Positions 44,040-55,860 of a stretch of 64,000 nucleotides of DNA are shown here, piece after piece (the stretch's first letter is position 1; the number at the start of each line of letters is the position of its first letter). Position numbers and translations under genes: made by a program. Below the pieces are notes generated by a model. The model had not been told where the DNA came from. It did not search any database and was given only the letters and a program-made list of their open reading frames with translations. The stretch is from Talaromyces rugulosus (lineage: Eukaryota; Ascomycota; Eurotiomycetes; Eurotiales; Trichocomaceae): positions 4,836,001 through 4,900,000 of the forward strand of contig NC_049566.1 of the NCBI RefSeq assembly GCF_013368755.1, given 5' to 3'.

Positions 44040-47000
44040 TCAACCATGTCGGCTCTCCCAGAGCGTCCAGAAAAGCGAGTCAGGCTTGCTCTTCAGCTCA
44101 CGAGGATCGCCTACCTCCACAATCCGTCCCTTATCCATAACAACGACGAGATCCAGATCCGCGATAGTCTCCAGCCTATGCGCCACTACCAAAACCGTTT
44201 TCTCCTTGAAAACCTCCCGTAGCACCTTTTGCGCCTGCTCATCTGAATAGTGGTCGACACTACTAGTGGCTTCGTCAAGGAGCACAACGGGGCTCTTGCT
44301 CAGCAGGGCTCGAGCTAGGCAGAAGAGCTGTTTCTGCCCGTGAGATAGTCCAAGACTCTCGAAGTCTACGTCCAGACCACCGCGGCTGCTGATGGTCTCC
44401 CACATGCCCGCACTAGATAAGGCATCGATCAGGATCTCGTCGGCGGCAACCGTCTCTAGAGGGTCGAGGTTTGTACGGACAGTGCCGGGTAGCGTCACGG
44501 AATCCTGGGGGAGAGCTGTGAGGTGGGTTCGAGGTACTACGCTCGGCACCGACGCCAAATCGAGCCCGTCGATTGTAATTGAACCTGACTGGGTTTCCAA
44601 TAGTTTCAGAAGGCTTAGTAGCAGCGAGCTCTTACCGCTGTATTGTATGATATGTAAGCCGCTGTTCAGAGTGGCGGCGTGAAGGCACGCGTTGGAGAAA
44701 ATACATACCTTCCTGTACGCCCGCAGATTCCCACCTTCTGGCCTGGTTGAATCCGAAGCGATACATCACGTAGTACTGTCTCATCTTCGAGACTGAAACC
44801 TTGTCAGCATCTAGATATACTTCAAGGAAGTGGGGCTTTGTCTTTCAAAACTTACTGGTAGGTAGCAGTAAGTCCATCAACCTGAATGAAGCCAGTTGAG
44901 GGCCACGATACAGGCGCCTCTAGAATTTGTACTCCAGAGTCTTCTCGGGGCGTGTCTCGTATGAAGTTGCGCAATCGAGCGATAGCGCCAAGAGATGTCT
45001 CCATATTCGTCCAAGACATTATTACCCTGGAAAGGCTGTTGTTGAAGCCAATGAGAGTGACCATGGAAAGGCCGATGGCGCCGCGGGATGTTGTGCTCGT
45101 AAACCCAACAGCAAAGCTCACTAGAACGATGGCGATGCCTGTAACAAACAGGTCCATGACGACGTTCAACCATCGTTGGACGCAGAACAGGAGATAGAAA
45201 GGTTTTTGGGACTGGTCGAGGAACCGAAGATTCCCCTCCTGGAAGTCTTGCTGCCAGCCAAAGGCTCGAATTGTCGCCACACCGTGGAGCGTCTCGGTGA
45301 AATGCGTATATAACGGCGACTTGGACTCGAGATCGAGATGTCGGAGCTGACGCGATGTACGAAGATAGTATTTCTGTAGGAAGTATAGCGCTACGATGCA
45401 GAAAGGAATCACGGCAGCAACGTACTGTGCGCCCGACGCAATTACGGCCGCATTGGCAAGAAGGGTGAGCGAATCTATAGTCGTGGCGAAGAAGGCCATT
45501 GGCAATGCCTGGTCGATGAGTGTCATGTCTTGGCTGAAGCGATTGAGGATGGTACCACTGTCAGTTGTAGTGAAGTACCACAGCGGCGCTCCGACAGCTG
45601 CGTCCAGCAGAAGCCAGTGAAGATACTTGGCCGATTTTGGGATGATCAAGAAGGTGACGAACCAACCTACCATACCAGTCAAAATAATGGTGGCTGTTGC
45701 GAAGACAATGTAGCCGCTGAAATATGCACCACGATCTTGGTCGACGCCATGCTCAGTCCAAATGCGTACCCTTTGAGACTTGTGTGATTAATTTATTGTA
45801 TCATCTGAATTATAACTGTGTTCGAAACTGATCTTGGAGGGGGAAAGAAGCTTGCCCCGTAATTGAGAGGAATAGAACATACCAAACAATTGACATCTGT
45901 TTTACGCCGACACAGCAAATGGCGATAAGTAAGAATCCGAGTGATAGAGGTATCCCGGTCGACTTCAGATAGAATTTGTATAATGACCGATCCCCGGTCT
46001 GTCGTGTAAAGTCGCTCTCATCCTCCCCCGCAGCCTTAGCAGCGGCCGGATCAGCGGTTGTTTCAGTGTCGGCGTTTTGTATATCTTCGATTTCATGACT
46101 GGAGCGCGTTTTTAACGCGAGGCTTCTCACATAGCCATCCTGAGCCTGCAGCTCGGCAAAACTGCCACTCTGCGCAATGCGGCCGGATGTTTCAAGCACG
46201 ATGATATTGTCTGCAAAGGGGAGTTGGTGGACTAAGGAAGTTGTTAATAGACAGCTAAAGTATTACAGCATTCGGCTGCGATTCGGCGCATATGGCCCAC
46301 GTACTTGCGTTGGTCGCTAGCAGCACTGTTGCGCCCTGCTTTCGCAGAATTCCGACGACGCAGTTGAAGACTGTTCGGGAGGTAACGCTATCAAGGGCAC
46401 TGAACACGTCGTCGAGCAAGACAATATCTCTTCGTGCGTATAGTGCTCGAGCGATTGCCTGTACACAAGAAGTGATATTGGGTCAGCACATTAAGATATC
46501 AGGCTACTGGCCCCACGCCGTACGTACCACTCTTTGTTTCTGTCCTCCACTAAGACTGATGCCCCCACTCCCAACCAGGCTCTTATCGCCCAGAGGAAAT
46601 TGAGAAATATCGTCGTTGAGGGCACAGGCATGGCACACGGAGGCGTACCACTTCTCATCAAATTGCCCCGGACCAATGATGTTGTCACGAATGGAGATGT
46701 TCCGGAGCCAAGCAGTTTGGTCACAGTAAGCTATCGATGCGCCGACGTCCTCAACCCTAACTGTCCCGCCAGAGAGGCGGATCTCACCCAAGATACCTCT
46801 AAGAAGGGAAGATTTACCGCAGCCTACAGGGCCAGCGAGCATTGTGCAGCTGGACTTTGGAAGAGAAACGGTGATGCCCTGAAGCACAGGCTCTGTCTGG
46901 CTCTTTAGCGTGAAATTGGCATGTTCCAGGACAAGTCGAGTGGCGTGTGGCTTTCGAATCAAGGGAAGCTCGATATCTGAGTGTTCTTGCCTTTGTGCTA

Positions 47001-49066
47001 AGACAAGATGATCGCTCTCGCTCGTAGACGGGGATGGGGTTTCACCAGTGGTACTTGTATCGATCCTTTTATTCTCATGGCTTTCCAAGACCAAGAAGGC
47101 CTGGATACGATCAAAACAAGCAACAGATGCCTTGAAGTTTGGGATCGACCCCATCAGGTTGGCCATGGGTGACACGACAAGCGCCACGATAGACAAACTG
47201 GTGAACGCCTCGGAAGCACCGAATGCATCGGTCCCGGATTTTGTCCAAAATACAGCTGCTGTTATCACAACTACTGGAGTCGCTTGGTCCGAGAAGTTTG
47301 CTAGATTAAATCAGTCTTGGGCTTTTGTGCAATGTATGATACAGCATACCTATCAATACTATCTTTACGATAAACGCTCTAAATATTTTCGACACCTCGA
47401 GCTCGCTGGCCCGAAGGTCTTGAATCGATTTAGCAATATAGTCAGTGAGACCCATCATCTTCAGGCCCTTGATCTGCGTCAGCATCGAAGATGTGCTGGA
47501 AACCCTTTTCTGTATAGCTTGGTTCCATATCGCTCGAGCGGGACCAATGCCATCGGTGACATAGTTTGTGGCAATAACGGACACTGACGCCACACACATA
47601 CGCTTAGTTAACATCTTTGAGATAAAACGTCAAGGTTTACTTACCAACAGTTGGAATAACGACGAGGAAGCATGCAGGTCCTATTTGTCTTTCCAGGAGG
47701 TAGACAGCAACAAACAGCTCTACAACACTTGCCCAGATCTCGTGCATCAGTTGAATACCAGTGGCAATACCGTCCACGTCAGTGCTCATCAAAGTGACTG
47801 CGGCGCCTTCTTTGGCAGAGTTCGTATCAAGACCGATGGTCTTCTTGAAGATCAATGGCACAAGGCTTCCCCGAAGTATTGTGATCAGCTGAAATATGAG
47901 ATGGTTGTAGATGACTCGTGATAGCTTGTTGGCGGAGGATGTTAGTTTGATGGGATCTCTTCATTTGGGGACGAGCCAACTCACTGCAAGCCCCAGATAG
48001 ACCAGACACGTAGCACCAATCAGTCCACCGGCATTACCAACAGCGTTCCGCTGATCAGCACCCCTATCACTCTCCCCAACAAAGCTCACAACTCGATTGA
48101 TCAGAAAAGGCTGGGCGAAGCCGAAGCCAGCGAGACAAAGACGAGGGACGACTGGAGCAAGGAAGGGGACCTTGAAGGCAGAAAAAGCCGACTTGATGAG
48201 AACATGTTTCCCGCTTCTGTCGCTTGCCTGCCAGACGGCATCGAGCTTGGCTAAAAGTCTAGATGAGTCAAACTTGTTGCCAATACTGCCCAAGTCTCTG
48301 ACCTGGAGCAGACTTTTGAAGCCGTTCAAAAACAGCCGATTCAGCCACCAGAAGACCGACCGATTGATAGGGCCACTGGTTGCCTCCAAGGCGAGGTTTT
48401 TGGTCTTGTCGGTCACCAAGGGGCGCTTTTGTAGCTCTTCAAGGCATACAAGCACAAGCTTTGTTGCCAGTGAGGCGGTAAATAAGGCCTGTATTGGGCC
48501 ACTGTCTGGGGATCTTAGGAACAGTGTCCTGGTCTGCGCGAGTTCAAGCAAGACGGAGAGGGCGAGATAGCTGACCAAGAGGGTCGACGGCTTGATAGAC
48601 CGGCGATGCTCTGTGTATGATAGTACGACAATGGCGAATGATCCGATGAGATCCAAGACAGAGCCAGCGAGTGACACCGGCGTCCTAACGGTTCCTGGCA
48701 GCGCCCAGAGCACAACAAGGGCGATTTGGACCCAAATCAACGTTGTAGCCGCCGCCTTTGTGTGGAAGAAAGAGAATTAGCGTTTTCTACAAGTAAGTGG
48801 CAAAACTGAATGTCCTCGTCCGTCCCCAACGACCGACTTACAAGCTTAGCCCACAGGAGCCATCCAGCGCGCACACAGGTCTTCACCTGCCACAGTGATG
48901 TTGCTCGGGCTATAGAAACCAAAATAAACAAGCCAGAAGGGAGGATGCCGAGAATACTCTGCTCGAAGAGGAGCGTGAAGTCGAACACATCGTGCCGCTC
49001 TGGACCGAACGCCATGTCGGCAGTGTCGCGCCTATAGGATATATTCAGACCACGATGCAATTCCAT
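44040..49066 (-). CDS. ABCC-type ABC transporter (MRP family), RiPP cluster
   Basis: Full-length ABC exporter of the ABCC/MRP class: TMD0-TMD1-NBD1-TMD2-NBD2, predicted for plasma or vacuolar membrane. Ten exons join in frame (minus strand): 49066-48842, 48755-47985, 47924-47645, 47583-47350, 47300-46528, 46458-46305, 46231-45883, 45770-44856, 44792-44709 and 44637-44040. Introns are 49-112 bp, all GT-AG, and the product is exactly 1,460 aa. N-terminal TMD0 starts FDFTLLFEQSILGILPSGLF. NBD1: Walker A GPVGCGKSS (about 658), signature LSGGQKQRV, Walker B VLLDDVFSALD. NBD2: Walker A GRTGSGKSS (about 1258), signature LSHGQKQ, Walker B VVLLDEATSSVD. No lesion found. It is divergent from the first UstYa gene, with 675 bp between start codons, so they may be co-regulated. 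Inferred role: export of, or self-protection against, the cross-linked peptide. Confidence 0.95.
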
Positions 49067-49741
49067 GGTGTTCTTTTCAGTAGATCAATGGCAAGAAAGC
49101 TTCAGATTACTAGTTTGTTATCGGCAGTATGATTCGCTATTGAAAGTCAAGTCAGACGAGGTTGGTGATTCATAGACCCGATCTTCGATAAGCGCATTGA
49201 CGTTGCCGATGCACAAGTGACATCCCTTTGCTCTCTTCTCTGTCCACGTTCTCCTTCCCCGCTTCTCCGGTATTCGTTTCGCACGATACTCGACAGGGGC
49301 TTCCATGATGCAATTGTTGTACAAATTGACATCTTAACTGACGTGATTAAAGAATGCAAAACCCTGATCACAAAGCGAAAGCATAATAGACACGTTGTCG
49401 TGATGTTAGAAACCAACAAATGGCGTGCTCCACCAGTACAACATAACTCTATCGCTGATAGGTTTGATTACTGTATAGATAACGCTTTTAAGCATGCATG
49501 CAGAACATATTAGGGCAGCACACCGTTGTTCGGCCCATCCCTCCCATCTCGCTAAAAGTCGGGATAATAACGTACCGGTACTTGCCGCAGGACTAGGCGT
49601 GCGGGGCGAGTAGGATCTATCTTACACAATTATCGGTCTACTAGGGAAAAGCCCATTGAGTACTAGTCAAGTTATATAGCAACAAGCTGAGGTTTATTGT
49701 TTGCTTCTAAGGTACACTTAGAAAATTGTGAGCTCTACACG
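49067..49741. promoter_or_regulatory. Divergent promoter of ABCC transporter and UstYa-1
   Basis: 675 bp between two divergent start codons. Short frames at 49,118-49,513 on both strands look like chance. A CGGGGCGAGTAGG / CCGGTAC-rich segment lies at 49,560-49,612. I could not identify a zinc-cluster binding site with confidence. Confidence 0.5.
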
Positions 49742-50688
49742 ATGAGTAACTACAGTGAACACAAACAAAAGCGTCACGATCGGTCGTCACGATCACCGTC
49801 ACCATCATCATCGGAATTGGAAGGTTTTCTACCTCATAAAGGTTCCAGACATTTGCCAACTCGGAAACATGGAGAACTTCGGTTACTATACTCCAGAGCC
49901 ATTTTCTTCGCCTTGATCTTTCTTCTGGTTGGAACAAACGTTGCATGGTATCGATTCTACCTTTCCAAGGCATCTCAACCCGAGGAACCTTACTGTAGAT
50001 GGCCTCTTCAGATGCAAAATGGGAGATCGACTAACAGCAGCACAGATGGAAGTCCGGCTCAGAAAATGATTGCCTTCGACAATGCCTGGAAAGGTCTTGA
50101 TGTAGACGAAGTGAATGGGCATCATTACGCAGACGACAAGTGGCAGCATATCTTCCCAGGTGAGCTTGAGAGATCAATAGCAATTCTTTTGATATAACGT
50201 TGCTAATACATAACGTGGTGCAGCACACGGAGGTGGAGTTGCGCTGTCCCGTCCCTTCGCCGAAAAGCACGATCTCGCCCCGGGCGATGTTGTAAACGGT
50301 GATCCATCAAGGATGCATTACATACTGGCTGGTTACCATCAGCTCCATTGCCTAGTCTGTACCGGCACCATATAGGAGAAAATCCATGCTAACAAGTACT
50401 AAGGGAATCGTACGCGAGACTATTTATCAACTGAACGGCACTTCTAGCAACACCGACCCCATCTGGTGGGATCATGTCCTCCATTGTATGGAGCTCGTTC
50501 GGCAGGCATTGTTTTGTTTCATGGATGACACACTCCTTCCTGTGGCGGTGGAGCAAGGTATCCCAAATGACCCCAAGCATGTTTGTAGGAACACCGACGC
50601 GATCAGGAAGTGGGTCGATGCAAATGGGTATGCGGTGCCGCCGGCCCCTGACGGACCTCAAGCTCATAAAAATGGCACAAAGTCATAG
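49742..50688 (+). CDS. UstYa-family oxidase 1 (DUF3328), RiPP cluster
   Basis: UstYa-like protein: a type II membrane enzyme that installs oxidative cross-links in dikaritin peptides, bound to the secretory membrane. ATG at 49,742; exons 49742-50159, 50224-50354 and 50404-50688; 277 aa. Residues 49-70 form one membrane helix after a Ser/Arg-rich cytosolic tail. Both family HxxHC motifs are present: HQLHC at 178-182 and HVLHC at 207-211, the presumed metal site. At first sight the gene looks frameshifted after HQLHCL, but a 49-bp intron (GTCTGT donor, GCTAAC branch, AAG acceptor) joins the halves in phase 0. It sits at the same place as the third intron of UstYa-3. The donor is not the commonest form, so splicing should be checked. 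Confidence 0.88.
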
Positions 50689-51785
50689 TACAGAAACCAT
50701 AGCTATATACCAGATATCGAAGACGCGAGCACGCTTATTCTCTACTTGATCTCGGCTTTCTGGCTCTTCTCTAATGCCGTGGGCTGCATAGAATTCAGCC
50801 CTTTCATCTTCTTCTCGTTCCATGCATTTTTAAAGCAAGTTGTCTACAACCCATTTACTTTCTACCTAACCTTAAAGGTCTATACGCCATGTCCAGATAT
50901 GATTTCCTACTTTCCGCTCGCACAAGGCGTAGAGTGCAGGTTCTTTCAAAGGCCCCGGTCCACAGGATTTGGCTGCTGTACAGAGGATCTTGACAAACTC
51001 ATCTTTCTCAGACCTTCCGCCAACCTCCATCGCATGAGCGCAGGTCTTATACGCGTCAACATAATAATAACGGTCAAAGCTATATGAGTGCTTAAAAACT
51101 ATTCATACGCGTGGCGTCGAACGAACGGCAATGAAAACACGCCTGAAATAGCTATGCTAACAGCGGCCTAGAGCATATTTTTAACATAGGAACCTTTAAC
51201 TAAACTTAATTGTAACTTATAGTAAGACCTACTATACTTGATACCGATGCAAAAGGACGCGTACTAGGCCAAATCCGACTCAAAGCAGCTGTCAAGTAAA
51301 CGGCACATTCGATTATAGCAACGATACTAAGCCATCTATAAATAAAACTTATAAACTATTGTAATACGTGGACGCACTCGGAGAATATGTTGGGCCTGCT
51401 ACACACTGAGAGCAAAATCAGATTAATCGAAACTCCTTCACCGGATCGCCTTATCAGCACAGTTCGGCCCTTGGAAATAGTGAGAACTGCGGAACTAATT
51501 ACTAGTATGGAGTGAAAACCAAGTAGATAAAGTGGTGTAGCAATGCAAATACTTCTAAAGTATCGATGGATTGGACGATCAGAGGCATATTTGCGAGCGG
51601 AGAACTTCAGATCACGGGAACTGATATAAGGAAGGGAGATGTTCCATAGGTGGTATTGTAAAAAGGCTAAAATCATGATCCCAAGCTAGTGACATAAGAG
51701 AGTGTGCTGTAACATCAGCCGTGAAATCAATGATTTCAACAGGTACTTTGACATATCATATTCCAATGTTCCCCATCCTGTTATA
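50689..51785. other. Convergent intergenic region between UstYa-1 and UstYa-2
   Basis: About 1.1 kb. Frames at 50,746-51,087 (+) and 51,356-51,676 (-) show no recognised family. No methyltransferase, tyrosinase or peptidase gene of the kind found in other dikaritin clusters is present here. Confidence 0.45.
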
Positions 51786-52855
51786 CTACCTTCCATGATG
51801 ATGCGAACGTCCAGCTTCAAGGTCAAGCTTATTTCCCTCTTCTTCCATATCAGCAACGACAACTCCATTCGTCACAGTTCTCTCCTTTCCCTTAGTGCCA
51901 GCCCTAGCTTTCGGAGTCCTTGCTTCAGACCATTCGACGAGATCGTCCATTACCCTAGGGCAATAGCGGCTGGTCGCAAAGTCGGGACCCCATGAATTAA
52001 TGCCGTCATGCCATTTGTAGCGCACGGGGTTCGTGTCCCCGTGGCACGTAATTGCTTGTCGCAGGTAGTCGACGCAGTGATTTATGTGTAGCTCCCAGTT
52101 GCGAGGCGAGCCCTTGCGGGGATAATAGTCGGGGTATATAAGCCTACGGAGAGAGTCCAAGCAGTGCATCTGATGCATAACATCGAGTCCGGTGACCCAA
52201 TACCCATCTTGCAGAAGTGTTTTGCCCCGGACGTTATCGGCTTCTTCGCCATCAAGCAGCACGACCCAAACTGTGATTCAAATCGTGTTAGTACTGTGTG
52301 TATACATTCATTTTGGTGTGGGTGCGAGGGAGATTAAAAAGAGAGAGGGAGAAATCAAGGAATCGCTCACATTCTTCTAAATCTTCCCAGGCCTCGTCCA
52401 TAGTCGGGGACGGTTTTCCAGACCAGCGTCTTTGACCTGGCACGTACTCCGCAATCAGAGAACCACTCGAGTTATAGGTAAGACCGCCCGTGAACTCCAT
52501 TGAGATGCGTTTATTACCGACACCTTTGCCATCGTCAGCTGCATTCTGCGAAATCTAAAGTGCTAAATAAGGGGTTGTAGATACCAAGTGCGACGGGCAA
52601 CCCTCCAGGATCGTCATCGCACGGCAATCGACCGGCATGGTGTTCCGTGGCAGTCCATGTCCGGAGAAGCAGGAGTGCTGTAGTGCAGGCAAATACCATC
52701 GTAGACAGTACCCACGGCCAGGAGGATGTTCTCAGCAAGATGCATTGTTTTGCCTTGTTCCAGCGTCGATGTGGAAGAGACAGTGAGTCGAACTCTTCCT
52801 CGACTTCATTCTTTAGGAACGCTGCTCGCTGCGATGGTTCCGAATCAAAGGACAT
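51786..52855 (-). CDS. UstYa-family oxidase 2 (DUF3328), RiPP cluster
   Basis: Second intact UstYa-like oxidase. Exons on the minus strand: 52855-52585, 52523-52371, 52270-51786; introns of 61 and 100 bp, both GT-AG and phase 1; 302 aa. Single membrane helix at about 47-65 (WPWVLSTMVFACTTALLLL). Catalytic motifs: HQMHC at 174-178 and HINHC at 202-206, with the family-typical CVDYLRQAITCHGD after the second. The C-terminus is longer than in the two paralogues, with a charged tail ending in three His. It is divergent from UstYa-3, with about 700 bp between start codons. Probable role: one of three tailoring steps on the precursor core. Which residue it joins cannot be predicted. Confidence 0.93.
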
Positions 52856-53555
52856 GGCATGAGTTTTCTTTCCTGTGTACGTTTTCTAACGATGGGGATA
52901 AAATCTATTCAATATTGGAGTTTGAATGTAATGTCAAGGAGGCGATGTCACAATTCTCTTCGACATTCGAAACCCACTTTGTTAGCGACCTGGTTACCCT
53001 TTATCGGGGAATCGTCGAAACCCCCAGGAAAATCAAGTCAACATGTCGTCACCCAAGATCCGAATGTCGAAATATAAGGCCACCATCTTGTGCAGGGGTA
53101 TTAAAGGTACAGTGACATTACCTTTGTAGATCCCAGATAATGCATTAAGCAGATCGCTTGGCGGTTACTTATCAACGTCGCTTAGTTGTATATGCATGCT
53201 TCCTGATCGTCGAGTCGCAACTTGGTCATCTGTCGGTAGTTACTTCAGTGCACGTATAATGGACGTTAGAATATGAAGTATTAGCTTACACTTGCATATC
53301 TTGCCTCATCCTCAGATGCTGCAGACCATTCAAACAACCGAACCGTGAGCTCCCCGCTCCCTTTCCAATTTCCTACATGCGCGCCTTTGTGCGATGTTGG
53401 CTTATGGATCTTTCCTCTAGATAACTTTTTACTCCAAAACTGACGGGACCTTGATCCCCCCTACAACTTCTCGTCTTGTTGCGCTCTCTTTCTTCTCTAC
53501 TCAGGACATTCAACGTATCACCCTCTTCTACCTATCATAACCTCATTTGGCTACG
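52856..53555. promoter_or_regulatory. Divergent promoter of UstYa-2 and UstYa-3
   Basis: 700 bp between start codons, so both promoters lie here. Overlapping frames at 52,859-53,115 are the antisense of nothing and match no family. The CT-rich leader CTCTTTCTTCTCTACTCAGG (53,484) precedes UstYa-3. Confidence 0.5.
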
Positions 53556-54536
53556 ATGGAGTATGCTACATACTCCAAAGTGAACCAGGAGTCAAGCGAC
53601 GCCTCGAAATCAGATTTCTCTGAAGATGAGGGCGGTAGTCTGCTCATGTCCCAGCAGCCCAAAAGTTTCGTGGCTAGACTCTCTTACGCCGTAAAACGCA
53701 GCTGGTGGGTTGCTGGTCCTTTACTCTGGCTTCTCTCGCTCCTCGCCACCTGGATCATCGCATCAGTGGCCTCGAAATCTCCCTACGATATTTCTGTCGG
53801 GCTGGATACCGAGCTAGGTGAGCAATATCCCAATTAACTCCCCGTTTTGAGGGCACTAAGTAACCGTTTGGCAGAACTGTTCAAGCCGCACATTGAAATG
53901 TACAAGACAACCTTCTCCAGTGATCTGGACTGGGATGCAAATGGGACACTATGGCGAATTTCGAGACCCGGGTCTTTGCAGTATGTGGGCGACCCCAGTC
54001 CCGAGATTGATGCGAATTGGGAGGACCTCACCCAGGGTAAGTATCTATCACGCGCGATATCTCGCTGCTGTGGTGCTAATACTATCAACCAGGCGTCGCC
54101 ATAGACATCAAAGGCCCCGAAGCAAAGGGAATCGAAGGAACGACGTATCAAAAGCCCGATGGGTCGTGGTTTCTAGCTATCGAAGCGTTCCACCAGCTAC
54201 ATTGTTTAGTGAGTGTGTCGCTTCTCTTTCAGCAAAGCAAAACTGCTTACAATCTGGCAGAACATGATTCGTAAGGCGCTGGACGTAGAACACTACGGTA
54301 TCAATGAGAAAGACCAGTCAGACACGCACCCCTGGCGCATGCACATCGAACACTGCATAGACGCTTTACGTGAGGCAATCATGTGCAGAGCGGAAGTTGC
54401 CCCTATTCCCATGGAGTTCAACGCAAAATATCGGATGGCGAGGCCTGCCTTCGTCGCCGTGGAGCATACTTGTCGAAATTTTACGCAGATCCGGGACTTC
54501 ATGTCGCAGTACAAGGCAACCCAACCGCTCTTCTAG
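53556..54536 (+). CDS. UstYa-family oxidase 3 (DUF3328), RiPP cluster
   Basis: Third intact UstYa-like oxidase, 271 aa, from ATG 53,556 (MEYATYSKVNQ). Exons 53556-53817, 53875-54036, 54093-54208 and 54261-54536; introns of 57, 56 and 52 bp, all GT-AG. One membrane helix at about 50-70. Motifs HQLHC at 175-179 and HIEHC at 208-212; a GTLWRISRPGSLQYVGDPSP segment lies ahead of them. It is the oxidase nearest to the precursor gene and on the same strand, 1.3 kb upstream. Sequence around the motifs differs clearly from the other two copies, so the three are old paralogues rather than fresh duplicates, which suggests separate cross-linking roles. Confidence 0.94.
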
Positions 54537-55046
54537 ATGGAGAGGGGGTTTGAGACTTGAGCGTGGAGGCAGATTTCTTACTATAATGAGAGTATTTTAG
54601 CCACACAGTAGTAATGATGAATCTCAGAAATGTATATACAAGACGTCTGTAGTACGAGATCTCAAGATACTGTACCAGTACAGTATGATACGGCTGTATA
54701 TTACTACCGTATTTTCTTGGTGAACTGAGGTTCTAATTGTGCCCTTCTCTCAAACTTCACTCTGCTATTACATTTTGAATCAACCACCATTAAACCACTA
54801 AACGCTAGTTTCTTAGCGATCAATATGTCTGCTATACTTCGATCACGGTCGGGAGAGTGCAAGATCATTCTTCCGTTGCATTTTCTGCTTCCAGTAGTCT
54901 TTTCAACCTTTCTAAGCGTTAAAGACGATTCTATCCCTCAAGTGCTTTTCGAAACCTGCACCTCTTACCAGTGCTACTTTCTCTGCCGGGTCTTTGGCAG
55001 AGCGGTGCACAATTCGTAGATCTACAGGATCATGTCCTAGTTCATC
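54537..55046. other. 3' flank of UstYa-3
   Basis: Short frame at 54,825-55,019 (MSAILRSRSG) with a hydrophobic middle but no family match and no spacing to suggest a gene. Otherwise nothing seen. Confidence 0.4.
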
Positions 55047-55356
55047 ATACCTGCTTCCTGCATGGAGGATGCCAGCGTGATAATTTACCTGCTTTCTGCA
55101 TGAATGATGCCATCGTGATAACTTACCTGCTTCCTGCATGAAGGGTGCCAGCGTGTTAATCCACCTGCTTTCTGCATGAATGATGCCATCGTGATAACTT
55201 ACCTGCTTTCTGCATGAAGGGTGCCAGCGTGATAACTTACCTGCTTCCTGCATGAAGGGTGCCAGCGTGATAATTTACCTGCTTTCTGCATGAATGATGC
55301 CATCGTGATAACTTACCTGCTTCCTGCATGAAGGGTGCCAGCGTGTTAATCCACCT
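55047..55356 (+). repeat. 38-bp minisatellite, about 8 copies
   Basis: Tandem units of 38 bp with the frame TTACCTGCTT(T/C)CTGCATGAA followed by GGGTGCCAGCGTG (type A) or TGATGCCATCGTG (type B). The order of types is about A-B-A-B-A-A-B-A, so larger two-unit blocks were duplicated. 38 is not a multiple of three and there are no unique spacers, so it is neither coding nor CRISPR. It lies between UstYa-3 and the RiPP precursor. Confidence 0.92.
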
Positions 55357-55860
55357 GCCGTTCGAAGATTGATCGACCCTTATCTTCAGTCTGTAGTTGA
55401 CAAGCTCGATTTGAATATGCATGCAATTTATCCAAATCCTTTCGAGTGTTGGATTCTCGTCATTCCATATCTTCTGCTCGTGCGGGATCGGCCCGAGTAC
55501 AACCGCTTCTCTGATGAATGCTTGGTAATGACCTGGAACAACGGCACAGAGATAACAGACGGAGTGGTTCTGACTTTGGCAGTTGCCAATCTAGAGTATG
55601 CGGGTGTACATGATCAGATGAGGGTTGATGCCCTGCACGGTGAACTCAACCTCCGATGTATACAAAATTGCCAAGTATTACACCATCGGACGAGGAGAGG
55701 TTGGAGATATAAATGCTGCCAACAACCGGATATCTCGTAGAATCTTTTCAAACACCAACTGTCGTCCTTCACAGTCAATTTCTTCCTCACAGTCAACTTG
55801 TTCCACCCAGTCAACGTCTCCCTCTTCGTCTTCTCAAGCAGAAAACCTTCACTCGCAAAT
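55357..55860 (+). promoter_or_regulatory. Promoter and leader of RiPP precursor gene
   Basis: A TATAAA box at 55,708-55,713 lies 148 bp before the ATG at 55,861. The leader between them is CT/CA-rich and contains three near-repeats of CAGTCAA (about 55,770-55,819), typical of strongly expressed fungal genes. A 123-codon frame at 55,369-55,740 covers this region; it overlaps the TATA box and is probably not a gene. Confidence 0.55.

Noticed and set aside
50345..50403. Frameshift/pseudogene call for UstYa-1
   Set aside because: A 49-bp intron with a good branch site and acceptor restores the frame at the same position as in UstYa-3.
55047..55356. CRISPR-like array
   Set aside because: Units follow one another without unique spacers, and the genome is fungal; it is a minisatellite.
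54912..55422. Minus-strand repetitive frames through the 38-bp array
   Set aside because: Unit length is not divisible by three and the peptides simply mirror the repeat.
55369..55740. 123-codon open frame before the RiPP precursor
   Set aside because: Covers the TATA box, has no family match and extends directly out of the minisatellite flank.
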